Shown: in pieces, positions 1-11,442 of the stretch
How the letters are laid out: each line of letters begins with the position of its first letter
How positions within the stretch are numbered: position 1 is the first letter of the stretch
Source of the DNA: Conoideocrella luteorostrata
Lineage: Eukaryota; Ascomycota; Sordariomycetes; Hypocreales; Clavicipitaceae
Assembly: GCA_032433595.1 (NCBI GenBank)
Contig: JASWJB010000120.1
Span: 1 to 64,000 of the forward strand
Reading direction: 5' to 3'
DNA length: 64,000 nt
Translations under genes and position numbers: made by a program
The notes under the pieces: model-generated
Database searches by the model: none
What the model was told of the DNA's origin: nothing
Seen by the model: only the letters and a program-made list of their open reading frames with translations

Positions 1-126
1 TCGGGTTCGTTATCTAAGAAGAAGAAAAGAAGTCATAGTGGAAGGCGCGGTATCGCCGTATAAATATCGTGGCTTGAAGGTGACCACGTGACAGGCTTTG
101 TGGTGCTTGGCGGCGATATTCCAACA
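1..126 (+). repeat. Solo LTR family member, truncated by the window edge
   Basis: This is the right-hand part of the ~200-bp repeat found complete at 8003-8204, 12341-12537 and 31565-31767. It keeps the run of AAGAAG-type purines, the TATAAATATCGTGG core (TATA-like), the GGTGACCACGTGAC block and the terminal TTCCAACA. The left half lies outside the window or is lost, so its target duplication cannot be tested. Confidence 0.75.
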
Positions 127-889
127 CAAATGTTTCCAAGAGAGACAAATGGTACATCAAATTTATACATTAGTATCTGTAGGTAGGGGCTCTAGCTAAT
201 TAAATTTCCGCATTTTGCACTTCATTAGCCCCTCTGATGTAGAGTAGATAAGGGTTTCCTTACAGCTAGGTGCTTGTTGCTAAACGATTTGCCGCCGTGT
301 GTTGCGCTGTGTCTCTGCCACCTCATCCCGCAGAAAAGTTCTTTGCGGTCAGTAAGTCCAGCATAGTAAGCGTTGGTCAACGAAGACGCCGCGTGGTCAT
401 TGATGTGATCAGCCCACCTATTTAGACCGAAGTCCGCAGAACAGCTGGATTGTCATTGCGCCGTTTTTGCAGTGATAGAAACTTACTGTTGACTAGGTGG
501 TATTATACACGACAACCCCGCTCCCAAAATTGGATCAACACGTCTTTAGAAAACGGGGCCCTGTAGATGAAGGGCAGAAACCCTGATCACGATTGGGCCG
601 GTGTGCATTGCTAATACGTGTCAGTGGTATCTCAGCACTACAGGGTGCGACTAGACTCCGCTGGTTCTCATTACATTTACGAAGAAGCGACTATAAAGAA
701 TGCGACCCGTAAGTAATATGATTATCCAGTGAGGGGTTGTATAGTTCTTGGCTCCGGTATACGGGGCTTACGTCGCATGCTCTAGTCTTTGTTTGCCAGG
801 TCTGTGTTTTCAACAGAGAAAGTAGAAAGGTAATTGACAATAATCCAGTTAAAGTGTGCTATATTACACGTATTGACTTCGTGTAGATG
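127..889. other. Gene-free AT-rich stretch
   Basis: No convincing coding sequence on either strand. Composition is AT-rich with frequent stop codons, consistent with decayed DNA. Confidence 0.5.
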
Positions 890-1590
890 TCACAGCTCCT
901 GAGTAATTTGATGGGGAAACGTCCAAGTTGGGAATAGAAGGATAAATGCGATTTCATCGTTACCATTCTTTAATACTGATAGCGTCTCTGGCAAGCTTTC
1001 CGGGACTGATATGCGTGAAGCAAATATACCGTTTAAGATGCTTGAACCAATCGCCAATCCAATCAAACCACCGAAAGCCGAAAGAGACAAGTATGCCTAC
1101 AGCAAGGCATGTATCGTCCTCTGACCTGAAGAAAACCTACAAAGGTATAACCAAATGCACTAGACTGTCCCAATTACAATTTCTGCAGCAATTTCCTCAC
1201 TAACCCATAGTCCGATGCCGCTATGAGAGTCGAGAAAACTAAGAAAGCCAAGCCAGCTGAGTTTGGAACACATCGCAGCCTTATATTCCGTCGATATTGG
1301 CTGAAAAACTGCACTGAAACGGCCGATACGAATAAAACTCTACAGTGATGGTGCTAAGTGGCAGTAACGGTACCGAAGGTGACTACGACAATTGCAGAAC
1401 AAAACGGCCTGATACGGTAGCACCGGTTCGTTCGGCCGAGATTGGTAAACAACAACGATAGATAGGATGGGAATGCCGGCAACCAATGACACAATGATCC
1501 AGCAAGAGCCCCATAAATAGACTGCTGTGGCCTAACTGAGTGATAAACCAATAGACGTGGATCCCAGTGTGACTAAAAGCATACCACATC
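890..1590 (-). pseudogene. Remnant of a major facilitator superfamily (MFS) transporter
   Basis: Read on the minus strand, about 890-1075 encodes a glycine-rich membrane segment (FGGLIGLAIGSSILNGIF) that resembles the late transmembrane helix of DHA-type drug:H+ antiporters. Just upstream, in another frame, a short AVGILVSF-like piece occurs, and 1354-1590 encodes hydrophobic fragments in two frames. No frame stays open for more than about 70 codons and no start can be placed. I infer a frameshifted, C-terminal MFS relic. It lies beside a regulator, a ceramidase remnant and a PKS remnant, so an efflux pump from a dead metabolite cluster is one reading. The family assignment rests on one short helix motif and is tentative. 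Confidence 0.4.
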
Positions 1591-2352
1591 CAATCTAAAT
1601 GTTCAAGCTCGTACTCATTGCTGCATCAATTTTCCTCATTCTGAGACATCTAGAAGACAGAGTGAGCCTCACGCTCCGACAGGCAAGTTAATCCTACGAG
1701 ACTATCATTAATCAACGTGCGAGTGCATACATTTGACACTATGCCATTGAACAGGCAGTACTGTATCTATGCAGGTGTAAGATAACAAGAAGGTGTGCTT
1801 GTTACCCCAATAGACCAAAAAGATCCGTCAATGCAAGCGACTGCTTGCACTGCACCTTACACCTATTTATAAGGCCTACGCGCTGCGCGCGCCAGAACCT
1901 TACAGCAGGCCGCGGGAACTTGCTGTCGCTGATAGCGGTCTAATTTTTGGACGTAACCAAAACATCCATTAACTAACATGCGACATGTAGTAATGCGACT
2001 ATATTCACTTCATATAGGACGTGACAAACAGCCCAGTAGGCCGAAGAATGTTTAGAGCCACGTACATTGTCTTCCTCCACATGCTCCAACAGTCTTGCAA
2101 AAGCGTAAAAATAGCCTTAAGCTTATTATGTTTCAATATTTTGAATATGAAAAGAGCGTTATTTCGCACAATGAGCTTTTACAAACTCATATTCAAAAAC
2201 GGGTCTGACACAGCTGCATCCTCATACCATAAGCCGGTATCCAGTAAGACTGACTCGTTCAAAAGTTTGTCCGAGTTACCTACGACTAAAGCAGAAGAAT
2301 GGCTGTGAAAATTCCCTGGCCCCAGTAAGTGATCTATAGCTGTTAGCTGACG
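1591..2352. other. Gene-free stretch
   Basis: No supported gene. Contains AT-rich sequence and short chance reading frames only; it forms the 3' flank of the minus-strand regulator that follows. Confidence 0.45.
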
Positions 2353-4734
2353 TTAATCGTTAAAACAACTATGCAGGATGGTATTGAGCAACAAACCTTG
2401 GCATCTGACCGCAAAGTCAAGCATTATCTCTGCAAACTCGTGCACTCTGCTGATGTAAGATCCAGGGTCACTTCTATCCGCAGTAACACGAAGTATGCTG
2501 ACAAAGGACTGAATGAGTCGCAAGTTCCCTTCTTCATCGGCAATGCCAGTGGCAACATTTTTCACAACACATATGAGCCCAACAACAGGATATGACAGAA
2601 GAAGCCTGAGAAAAGTACACGAAATAGCAAGTTCGTCAGTTACCGATTTCTGGTAAGCAAATACGACCGGGTGTTTGAGAACCTACCTAGTCAAGATAGA
2701 GTAATGACCTAGCTCGCCTCCCTGTTTACAAAGCTTTTCGAACAGCCTCAAACAGGTCTTTGCATCATCTACAAGGCGGTGGCAGATTTCCGAATTCTGA
2801 ACTGCTGGCCAAAGGGTCATTATTCGCGCTGAATAGAACGATATGTTTAATTCAAGCCACGCCAGATCGTCAAATAAATCTGTATGTTTCGAAGGATCCT
2901 CGCCATACTCAGCCCACCAACCTTGCAGCTTGTCCGTCAGAGTTGAAATGATCTGCAGTTCAATATCGTGAGTGTGTGCGCTGGAACTTGTTTTTGCATA
3001 GAGATTCGAAATCACTTGTTCTTCGATACAAGCAAGTTTAATCCGACCATTCAGTTGACTGTTAAGCTTGTCCCGTCCGCTGAATTCAACATCTACCATT
3101 GAGCTTATCCAACTGCCTGATGACCAGCCCGCCGTCCACTGCACCGAACGGCTTATTAAGCTAAGACAGTATAAAATATTTTGTTTTTCTTGGCTCTTAT
3201 CTGAATTCTCCTCGGCCTTAACTGACAAAGAAGATTCTAACCCTATAGATTTTGCTACAAATGTTGCTAAGTTAAATAACAGACTTAAAGTGTCCTCTGC
3301 TAAATATTGCTGTGCCACGAGGTACTATCTGCGTATGAGCATGGCAATATAGTTTTTATTGTAAAATTGCAAATGTATGGGTGAAAATAAAAAGGCAAAG
3401 CTTCACGCACCAGAGATAGAAGGGCTTGTAGATTGACAAGCCTAGGGGAGAGTAATAGCTCAATTCTTCCGATTGCACGCTTAGTGTTTGCCACGAACGA
3501 TCTTAGCAGATCATCATCCAGGCCAGGAGAAGACTTAGCAAAGGTTAAGCCTGATCCATCATGATGAAGGCCAGCTTGCAGAGACTGGGATGCAAGTGTT
3601 AGCAGAACAAGGTTGTTGGAGCAGACTGCGTAGGCGTGGTGATGAGTTAGATCAGGAGATTCTCGTCCGGTTTCAACAATATGCTGAAAAGACTCTCTTG
3701 TCCAGATGGGCATGTATGGATTTATTAAGTCGAAGTATGGATCCATCATCGCGATCAGGACTGAATATGGGGGGCTTGATACTGGTCCACCGTCGGCGGA
3801 CAATATTCCTTCACCCAGGTTTGATGTCAAGTGACTGACGCTTTGAAGACTTGATACGACACTATCCCATGATTCGCGCTTGTCGGGAAATGTTTGGCTA
3901 ATTGGCTCCACGACGAACTCGATTGTATCATGTATCAAAGATAAAAGCGATGTTGGCCCGCAGTATCTTTCGCTTTGGCTTGCATCTCTTGTGAGTGACT
4001 GATGGGAGCCCGGCCCATGGCGAAACTCTGAATTGCTGACGAAGTCTAGACATGATACGTTGAAAGTTATTGTCGCATCGTCCGAGCTTGTGGTGAGTGG
4101 TGGTGGAGTGGACGAAAACTCGGAAAATTTATTAATACGGTCCAATTTAGTGAAATATGACTGCAACTCTGTCACAGTGGACTCTACTTGATCCAATCGG
4201 GCCCCGATTTTGGCAACAGTTTGGTTCCTGAGACCTGTCAATAGGTGCTTGGGTGTGAATAACGTCAAGATGGAAGAGTTATGTCAAAGGTGTCAGCTGG
4301 CAATATAAAACATATGTCACCAACTTGGCTTAACGGTTATACACATAGCTTACTTACATGATTGTAATCTGGCTGGGTCTTTTTCCCTGGCCAGACCACT
4401 TGCACTTCTGACCACTGCGGATGCAGTTTCGGCAGTGTGGTCGTTCTCGCCCACATCGAACCTTCTTCAACCGACAAGGGTCGCAAACTGTACATTTTTC
4501 AATATTTAGTTAAAGACAAAATTTCGCAAATCTCTGACGATTGGTTAGAAATATTAAATAGAAGAAGAAAGTGTACCAGTGTAGTCGGAGGTTGATGTTT
4601 CATTCTCTTCATCTGCCTACGGAACCTAATTAGAGACTTTTCTTTGTCCATTTTAAAGGATACGTGATTCAATAGAAGTAATTTTTGCGGCTTACATCAT
4701 CTGAGCTACGCCTAGCACGCTTCGATGTCTGCAT
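2353..4734 (-). CDS. Zn2Cys6 transcription factor with fungal-specific TF domain
   Basis: Predicted nuclear DNA-binding regulator of 638 aa. My model has six exons: 4734-4696, 4616-4577, 4487-4358, 4227-3411, 3324-2687 and 2605-2353. They sum to 639 codons in one frame. The binuclear zinc cluster is complete at about residues 28-55 (C-x2-C-x6-C-x6-C-x2-C-x6-C, including CDPCRLKKVRC and CRNC), preceded by a short acidic/basic leader. A linker of about 30 aa with a probable short coiled coil (ARLDQVESTVTELQ) follows, then the middle-homology (fungal_trans type) region. That region includes AQQYLAEDTLSLLFNLATFVAKSIGL near the middle, split here as AQQYLAED and LFNLATFVAKSIGL. An apparent TAG at 2683-2685 falls inside a probable ~80-nt intron (GTAGGT donor, CTGAC branch, TTCTCAG acceptor). 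The gene sits between an MFS remnant and ceramidase and PKS remnants, so it may be the last intact member of a decayed cluster. Target genes are unknown. Confidence 0.85.
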
Positions 4735-5342
4735 CGTTTCCGTGTGTGAGTGAGTAATCACGGGGTTCGGAGAACCACATCTACCTTCGCCAAGTCTAAG
4801 CGATCCGACTTTTGGTCGAATCTTTAATTCATGAGGAGGGCGACTGTAGATTGTGGTATAATGCGTGTTCTTTGTGTTCTTTGTGCACTTGTCATCTGGG
4901 ATAGCACCCAAAGCGTTTCTAGCTACTTTATATTCTAGACGAGTTCATAGGTAGCCCGGATCAACGACGGCATCTTGCAAGATAGAAGTGGAGAATGTCC
5001 TTCGTTCCCCAAAGAAAGCATTTGTCATTCATTGAAACATACTAGAAGTACATGAGTGGTCTGCTGTGGGTCAGCCAATAGTGAAACCTGTGTGGCTATA
5101 ACGCTTTCACTGTTACGTACCGCTCTATACACCAGGCAATAGCTCAGCTAATTAAAGCATAGCATATTTTCCATGCCCTACATCACACTTTAGGAAGGTG
5201 AATTGCGAAGGAAATATCGGTCAGCAGACTGCCGAGTGGAGTCGGACTCCAACCGAGTTCATTCGGATGAACAGTCTTAGGGTAATGTTACATGGAAGTG
5301 ACGCTTTGGCCTGGCGCTGTCACCTAAATAGAGTGGAGATCA
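4735..5342. other. Upstream region of the regulator; no gene seen
   Basis: Promoter side of the minus-strand regulator and 3' flank of the ceramidase remnant. No additional coding sequence is supported. Confidence 0.45.
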
Positions 5343-5956
5343 CTAAGTCAAGAATCTTTCTTCCACAGGAAGGTATGACACGCCCTGGAACAGTGCATTG
5401 CAGTAGCTGGTTGCTTCGGTTTCAAAGACACCGAACAAGCTTAGTATGTCTTTGAGCCCTAATGCAGTAAGACAGTGCAACCACTCATGTGATTCCAATG
5501 CCCATGACCAAGGAATACCGATACCTCCCTGATTTCCCCTAGTTCTATACATTTCTCAAGATCAATATTCCAGACAACAAATGCTATTATTATTAGTCCT
5601 CCAGCGATGGAAAATTTGCGCATATGATGGTCTGTTTCGTTCACTGGTTCGGCCGCGGTGGTGAATTAAATATGATGTTCTGAACGGATGAGACTCATCA
5701 TTAGAATAAAGGTGGTGATTATTCTACTAGTATTGATGTAAAAAGCGAATACTCCAATGACGGCAAGTGTGATTAATATAGAGACCAAACTGCTGCGGGG
5801 TTTCCTTCGTCTATTAGCATAGACAGCCTGCAAGACAAACCCCCCAAGAAGCATAGACAGATCATCTAAGAATTGTGGAAGCTGCTTTACTGTGGTGTGA
5901 TATACGGATGAGATTGTGTCGTCAAAGAAGAAAACAGCAAACTTCCGATCTGTCAC
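5343..5956 (-). pseudogene. Alkaline ceramidase (phytoceramidase family), broken
   Basis: On the minus strand, 5956-5666 encodes VYHTTVKQLPQFLDDLSMLL, which matches the ceramidase core around the F-H-x-T-L-(x)5-Q-x-x-D-E/D-L-S-M signature, followed by hydrophobic helices. After an in-frame TAA the same frame resumes (5644 downwards) with VVWNIDLEKCIELGEIRE, like the conserved WNxD-x-x-C-x-x-L-R block. A one-base frame change then leads to GIPWSWALESHEWLHCLTALG, matching the family's (E/S)LHGWWH-x-LTA(I)G ending. Active members hydrolyse ceramide or phytoceramide in ER/Golgi membranes. Here the N-terminal quarter was not found, there is one stop and one frameshift, and the usual GWWH is changed to EWLH. 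I call it a pseudogene. The stop is compatible with C-to-T decay. Confidence 0.7.
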
Positions 5957-6884
5957 TGCAGATAGGCAAGCAGAACGTTTTGTGGCAATCAGTCTTAGCT
6001 AGATAGAGAAGTATACTGCTAATACCTGCGGTCAGCTGCTTCGTCGGCTAAATTATTAGATAATAGACATTCTTCGCAAAAGCTGTAGAGTGGCGAGCGT
6101 TGGGAATATTACTCAAGTAGTACCAGTAGAGTATGAAATTCTGGAGTAATGTTTGTTAATGTTCAAAGCTTAAATACTTAGCCTTGCTCGTTAAGTGACT
6201 TCAAAGTCCTGAGTTCACGAATTTATGATCTGCAAAATGTCGATTATGATGGCCGATGGGCGACAGGTTGATGTTAGCTTAGCCAGTAGAGGAAACGATG
6301 CGTGTGATGGACAATTCCGCTTGAGTATCAGCCGGACCATATTATCGGAGAAGAAATGCCTCATATTACTGTTAGTGTCGACTGAGAGGGAATTAATTGC
6401 GATAGGACGAGTTAGGGGGTTGAGGGGCAGAGTGAATTGCTGGGCCAATCTCATGCTCCGTTAGACATGCGCATATGCGGCTAATTTATATCGGTCGTGG
6501 CTGTGCTCGGCACCTCGTCTATATAATGTGATTTAAGACGTAAACTGTGTTAAAGAATATAAAATTTGACCTAGTCAGCGGAAGGAGACCTCTCCAGGTG
6601 TCTATTACCACAAACTGGAAGCAACTGGAAATTGTCCTCTGAGATATAATTATTCTCGTAGACTTTTTCAAAATTGACTTAGACAGGCTGAGTAGGTATA
6701 TGCATATGCTCTGAGAGTGGTCAGACATGCCGCTCATCTAATCCATGACCGTCGCGTATACATCACGTTAGCTGCGTGGGCCTATGGGCGTCCTGTTGGA
6801 TTACACGTGTGTGTGTGTGTGTGTGGATGTGTGGATACACGGGCTGTGAGAGAAAGGATACGTGGGTTCTGGGACTAGGGCAAG
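5957..6884. other. Gene-free stretch with a short (GT)n microsatellite
   Basis: No supported gene. A GT/GTGT microsatellite lies at about 6807-6838. Short open frames at 6215-6464 on both strands have no recognisable family. Confidence 0.45.
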
Positions 6885-9090
6885 AACTTAAGACTAGGGC
6901 GTCTTAGATTGTAGGGGTACTTATAGGGGCATTTGGACCCTTGAGCTTGCGTAGGAGCTCTGCATCTTGAGAGGCAAATCCAACGTCCTACTGCCCCAGG
7001 CTGTATAGATGACGCTAGGAGCCCTATTCTGTTTCGGTACTGGGCAAATGAATCTAAAAGGTATTTGCGGCAGCATAGTTGGTCTGTCCCTGGTTGGCCA
7101 TTGACGTCAGAGATTGATGAAAACATGACGAAAAATCCAGTTCCGCGCCGGATGCCCGACTGGCGTTATGTACATACCACGTTCCATTGATCTTGACTTC
7201 ATTGGTTTTGTGCCATTCGTCGACCGTCATGCGCTGGCAGGCTTGGTCGTTCAGTACCATTGACAGCTGAACGATGCCCTTCAGTGTACCCGCTTCTTGC
7301 ACTACCTTAATGACGTCTTGTTCAGATATCACACTTCCTTTAACAGTATAGACCTCGCAACCTATCAATGTAAGCTCTTTTAGGAAGTTTACGTCTTCCG
7401 GTGCATCTCCAGCTGTTCTGGAGAGAAAAATAGGTGTCTGGCGTTGCATTCAACCATGTATCGTACAATAGCTTGGCCCAAGCCACCGAGCCCACCAACG
7501 AGAAGATACCGCACGTAACTATCGAGCTTCAAGACCTTTCGATAGTTTTTCGAGGCTTTTGTGCCAATTTCTGAGACTCCCACCTCATTCCTTAGCGAAA
7601 TAACTATTTTTCCCAATGTGTAACCCTTGTTGCATGTACCGGAAAGCTTCTTGAAATTCCGTTGCTTGTACGACTTAAGTTGGTCTTATGAGTAAAATAT
7701 ATCCCTCATTATAATATTGCATTGTTTTTTAAGTAAGCTGTGAAGTTGTAAAGGTTGGTTGTATTTATTCATATTGTACGATAGAAGTTCCAACTTAACT
7801 TTTTATACAGGAGAGGCTTCTTGAAACAGATCTGATCCAAGTCCGCAAGAATAGCTGCGATTAGACCAAAAGGCTTCCATGTCAAGCTTTCCGGCACTAA
7901 GAAGATCTCTCTTCCCAATTTCAATCATTCTACCAAACTCGGCTATACATCGCCACGTAAGATGCAAGAGGTCACCAGAGAGTGAGTTCATCGCAAGGCC
8001 GATGTGGGTTGCACAGGGTTGTGCAATGATCTAGATCATCGGCTTCAAATTCAATATATTCATTAATAATCTCTGTTATCTCTAAGAGGGGAAAAACAAG
8101 TCAAGATACGAGGCCTACGATACTCGTATAAATAGGGTGGCTGAAAGGTGACCACGTGACTCGCTCCGTGCTCTTGTTGTGTGCTTGGCGGCAAGATTCC
8201 AACAGCCGACTTCTTTACCAACTGTCTCGCGCATAATATCGTCCGCGAAACTAGGGTTTCTGGAACAAGATATGCGACGTCTTGAGATATTGAATGTTTT
8301 CATGAAGTATTCAACTTTTTCATCGCTGTCAACCGTCGCGAACACATCAGCCTTTGCCATTTGCGCAAGTTGAACTGCGGCAAGTCCGACGCCACCACAA
8401 GCACTATGGATAAGAACTGACTGTGATGAAGTGTTAGAGTACATGTACCGACTCGTACAATCATTGTACGTGATCGAGGACTGTTGATCTTACCTGCTCT
8501 TCTTCCAAATTCACAACGCTGAACAAGGAATAAATTGCTGTAGCGTATGTGCAAGGCACAGTGGCACCATCGACAATGGAAAGGGCGGGGGGCATCTTCT
8601 TGCAGTGGGTTTCCGGCACGATGGCATCTGCAGAGAACAAACCGCGACTTAAGACCATAACTCGGTTGTCGGCAACGAATTCTCTTACTTTGGGACCAAC
8701 ACGACGGATTACGCCGGCTCCCTCCAGTCCAAAAATCCGGTCTGGGAGATCAACAACATCTAAAGGGCCCATGAGCCAATTGCATGGCAGTAGACCGCGC
8801 CACCCAAAAGAGAGAATGCCGAGATTACGGAGTACTCCGTACACAACGTGGAGCTCCCGGTTCGGCAGCTGCAGTGCCGGCGAGATCCCTTCCCTTCCCC
8901 ATGGTCCTATAGTGCGGGTCACCAAGTGCAATGCTGTGGTCGGAATATCTGGCTCGTCCGAGGATGCGACTCGAGCTATGCCTGTTCTCCCAAGTCGTAC
9001 AGCTGCGCTTGGAATCTTACCATGCCTAGATGGGCACCGGTCTATACGCCACGTCCCTGTGCCGCAGCTGAAAGCTGTAATGCGGAGCAA
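6885..9090 (-). pseudogene. Highly reducing polyketide synthase fragment (ER and KR domains only)
   Basis: Minus-strand fragments follow the domain order of a fungal type I reducing PKS. The enoylreductase start is at 9090-8461 (FGLEGAGVIRRVGP, then LSIVDGATVPCTYATAIYSL). The ER nucleotide-binding part is at 8444-8205 (VLIHSACGGVGLAAVQLAQM) and the ER C-terminus at 7997-7803 (NSLSGDLLHLTWRCIAEFG, EIGKRDLLSAGKLDM). The ketoreductase follows at 7616-7054 (LLVGGLGGLGQAIVRYMV, NQGQTNYAAANTF). The post-KR linker ends at about 6885 (VGFASQDAELLRKLKG) with a stop and no acyl-carrier domain. KS, AT and DH domains are absent upstream, frames shift several times, and a solo LTR interrupts the ER at 8003-8204. 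An intact enzyme would reduce a growing polyketide chain. This copy is truncated at both ends and inactive. Confidence 0.9.
8003..8204 (+). repeat. Solo LTR (202 bp) inserted in the PKS ER domain
   Basis: Begins TGTGGGTTGCA and ends TTCCAACA (TG...CA termini). Flanked by the perfect direct repeat GCCGA at 7998-8002 and 8205-8209. Contains TATAAATAG and the GGTGACCACGTGAC block seen in the other copies. The PKS reading frame is continuous across the site if the element and one copy of the duplication are ignored. Confidence 0.9.
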
Positions 9091-10809
9091 TTTTGGTGTG
9101 GAGCGCAGAAAGCTGATTGGCGTAAATTATAACCGCGGGCTAGTATTCGCCATCGCTGTCAGAAGAAATTTGCAGTAGCGTTACTATGAGCGGCTAGGCT
9201 TGCAGCATTAAAGCGACTGGCTTACTGCTGTTTACATTTGTGTAATGGATGTCGAGAAGCCCGTCTCGGCAAGAATAAGCAGCTCCTTATCCGCCCTCTT
9301 TTACATGCCTTTCATTCGTTCAACTCGAAATGTGAGACACGACTCCACACCGGTGTAATTTAGATCAATATTTAATGCACATTTGTGGCCATTGCTGCTC
9401 TTTCGCTTTATCTCCTGTGACAATATGCAAGCTATTCCCGATGAACCAATAATTTTAACCCCAAAGATCTTGAGCGGAGAGCTACCTAAGCTAATTTGAT
9501 TTCTACCCTAGTTTTTTTTAAGTCCATCCGGCAAATTCGTGATGTAGGTCGACGAAAGGGGCTGCAATGTCTTGGCAACTCCTCATAAATGGTTCACAGC
9601 GAAAAGCATGGGATGCGGAGCGGCTCGGTTAGTCAAGATAAATACGAGATAGTAGCTATCCTGGTTGTTCAGCTGTTATGTTCACCCACATTTTGACAGT
9701 TATGGGATAGTTTGAGCTTGGCTGCATACAATAGCTTATGCCGTAGGCTCTATACAATGCATTATTCACGCTATTAGTGTGAAGCTTCACCGTTTGCTAA
9801 ATTTTGTAAGAGCTTATAGTAAAATACGCTCACAGGTCGATGGAACGAGTCTACAACTAATCGACTCCCCGGTTAGTGTGTTGGACAGCCGCGGATTATT
9901 TTCCCAACTTAAAAATACGAGAGTATGCGAGAACGGGACTGCGGCTGATAAGTTACGGCTCTAAGATAGGGTACTTCTACGCCCATGGGCTTCGTACCTA
10001 TCTACAGAAGTCATTTCATAGCACGATATCCCGCTCACACATGATAATTATCGCGCTAGCCGTCTGGCTTGGTTGGGCAGTTATGCGTCTTTGTCAATAC
10101 CTGTTCTATTTAAATGTAAAATAGTGACAATATTATATCACGGCTACAATTGTATTATTAGCAAAAATGCACCTTTTTTGGGCCTGCAATCTCGCCTATG
10201 CTGGTTAGTGGTGGCTTGATTTCCGACGCACCTGTTCCTTTAGCATTATTCTGCCGCTTCATAACGTTACACTTAGCACCAATCAACAACCGCTGAGATA
10301 TTCTTTATTTGATAAGTGACGACCTGGAAGTAACCAAATGCGCTGCAGCCCAAAGTGGGGGGTCGGATACACAGAACGGGATGGCTGAACACGTAATTAG
10401 TTGCAGGGATGTCGATCACGCACCTCGACATCTACAACCGTAAAGAGCATAGGGTCATCAGCACCACGCCAGCTGAAAATACGTGCGTGGTGCACGGAAA
10501 GATTTGGTATTTTGCTAATGCAGACTTCCCTATCTTGGAGATACATGTGACTATGTGTGATGTGTTTGCAATATAGCTTTCACTCTATTCGGGTTAGAAC
10601 CTTACATTTTCAAAGGAACTTGGCAGCTGAATAGCTGCATTATCATCTATTACACTAGGAGCGAACCTGATGTTATCCACTCTCGTATACGCATGGCCTT
10701 TGCCACGTATAGCTACATTAGTTGCATGCACGCCTCGTAAGACACAGCTGAAAATCGAACACCGTAGCTGCTACAGTAATGCTGGTTGTAATCCATATTC
10801 CAGCTCGAA
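9091..10809. other. Gene-free AT-rich stretch
   Basis: No KS, AT or DH sequence of the PKS and no other gene is recognisable here. Short frames at 9779-10124 and 10670-10888 lack any motif or splice-supported extension. I regard it as decayed intergenic DNA. Confidence 0.5.
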
Positions 10810-10815
10810 TATAAA
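10810..10815 (+). promoter_or_regulatory. Candidate TATA box of the lectin gene
   Basis: TATAAA about 180 bp upstream of the lectin ATG (10996), in the only nearby position compatible with a core promoter. Inferred from sequence alone. Confidence 0.35.
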
Positions 10816-10995
10816 GGTAGGTCAAATCCTCAGTAAAATCTTTTTTTTCATTACAATTGCATCGATCCCAGAATACAACCGCCTTTAACTATTAAGCTCC
10901 ATACTTTGTTACTGTTGCCAGCTGCTCAGCTTGTTACTTCCTCCTACTATTACTCCATAGCCCTTACAAAAACCTTACTTTGTTCACTTTCAACA

Positions 10996-11442
10996 ATGTC
11001 TTACAATATCCAAGTTCGCATCTATCAGTCTGATATCCACAACTTCTTCCACGTCGTCGAGAGGGGTGTCTGGAACTACGCCAACGGTGGCTCTTGGACG
11101 GAGCAGGATGGCGCTCTAAAGCTCGCTATGGGAGGCAGTGGTACCTCTGGCATACTTCGTTTTAAGCCCGAGAATGGCGATGAGGCCTTCTTCGTCATTG
11201 CAGGCGTGCACAACTATAAACCATGGGTTGACATTGTCACCGGCCTCGCTAATAACGTTACCGGCGCCTCAGCTCTGCCCGAATATTACAACAACACTCA
11301 CGCGGAGAGAGTCAAGGCCAGGGAGGCACAGCGCACAACTTGTTCAGTTTACAACGTTGCACGCAGAACCATTTCTGCCACCTTTAAGTCTGGCGAGGGA
11401 CATGATCTTGCCCTTGACATTGTCATTGGAAACAAGGGTTAA
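10996..11442 (+). CDS. Fungal fruit-body-type lectin
   Basis: Intronless gene for a 148-aa cytoplasmic-type lectin (no signal peptide). The start at 10996 gives MSYNIQVRIYQ, which matches the conserved N-terminus of the fruit-body lectin family (XCL/ABL type). Other family blocks are WNYANGGSWTE, MGGSGTSGILRF, GVHNYKPWVDIVT and EGHDLALDIVIGN. Length and block order fit the whole family fold (about 140-150 aa), so the gene appears complete. Known members bind Gal-beta-1,3-GalNAc (T-antigen) and GlcNAc-terminated glycans. Proposed roles include defence against nematodes and insects or storage; which applies here is not shown. An in-frame ATG at 10906 would add 30 residues unlike the family and is disfavoured. 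The gene sits alone in AT-rich sequence, upstream of two secreted glycosidase genes on the same strand. Confidence 0.9.
   Translation: MSYNIQVRIYQSDIHNFFHVVERGVWNYANGGSWTEQDGALKLAMGGSGTSGILRFKPENGDEAFFVIAGVHNYKPWVDIVTGLANNVTGASALPEYYNNTHAERVKAREAQRTTCSVYNVARRTISATFKSGEGHDLALDIVIGNKG

Noticed and set aside
2683..2685. In-frame TAG in the Zn2Cys6 regulator at 2353-4734, suggesting a nonsense mutation
   Set aside because: It lies 1 base past a GTAGGT donor; an ~80-nt intron with CTGAC branch and TTCTCAG acceptor removes it, and the joined protein resembles the family better (LTR then LLLSYP). The complete exon set sums to a whole number of codons.
6807..6838. (GT)n tract as a regulatory or Z-DNA element
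   Set aside because: Ordinary short microsatellite without a linked gene.
8549..9178. 209-codon plus-strand frame opposite the PKS ER domain
   Set aside because: Antisense shadow of the ER-coding strand; no family motif, whereas the minus strand shows clear ER blocks.
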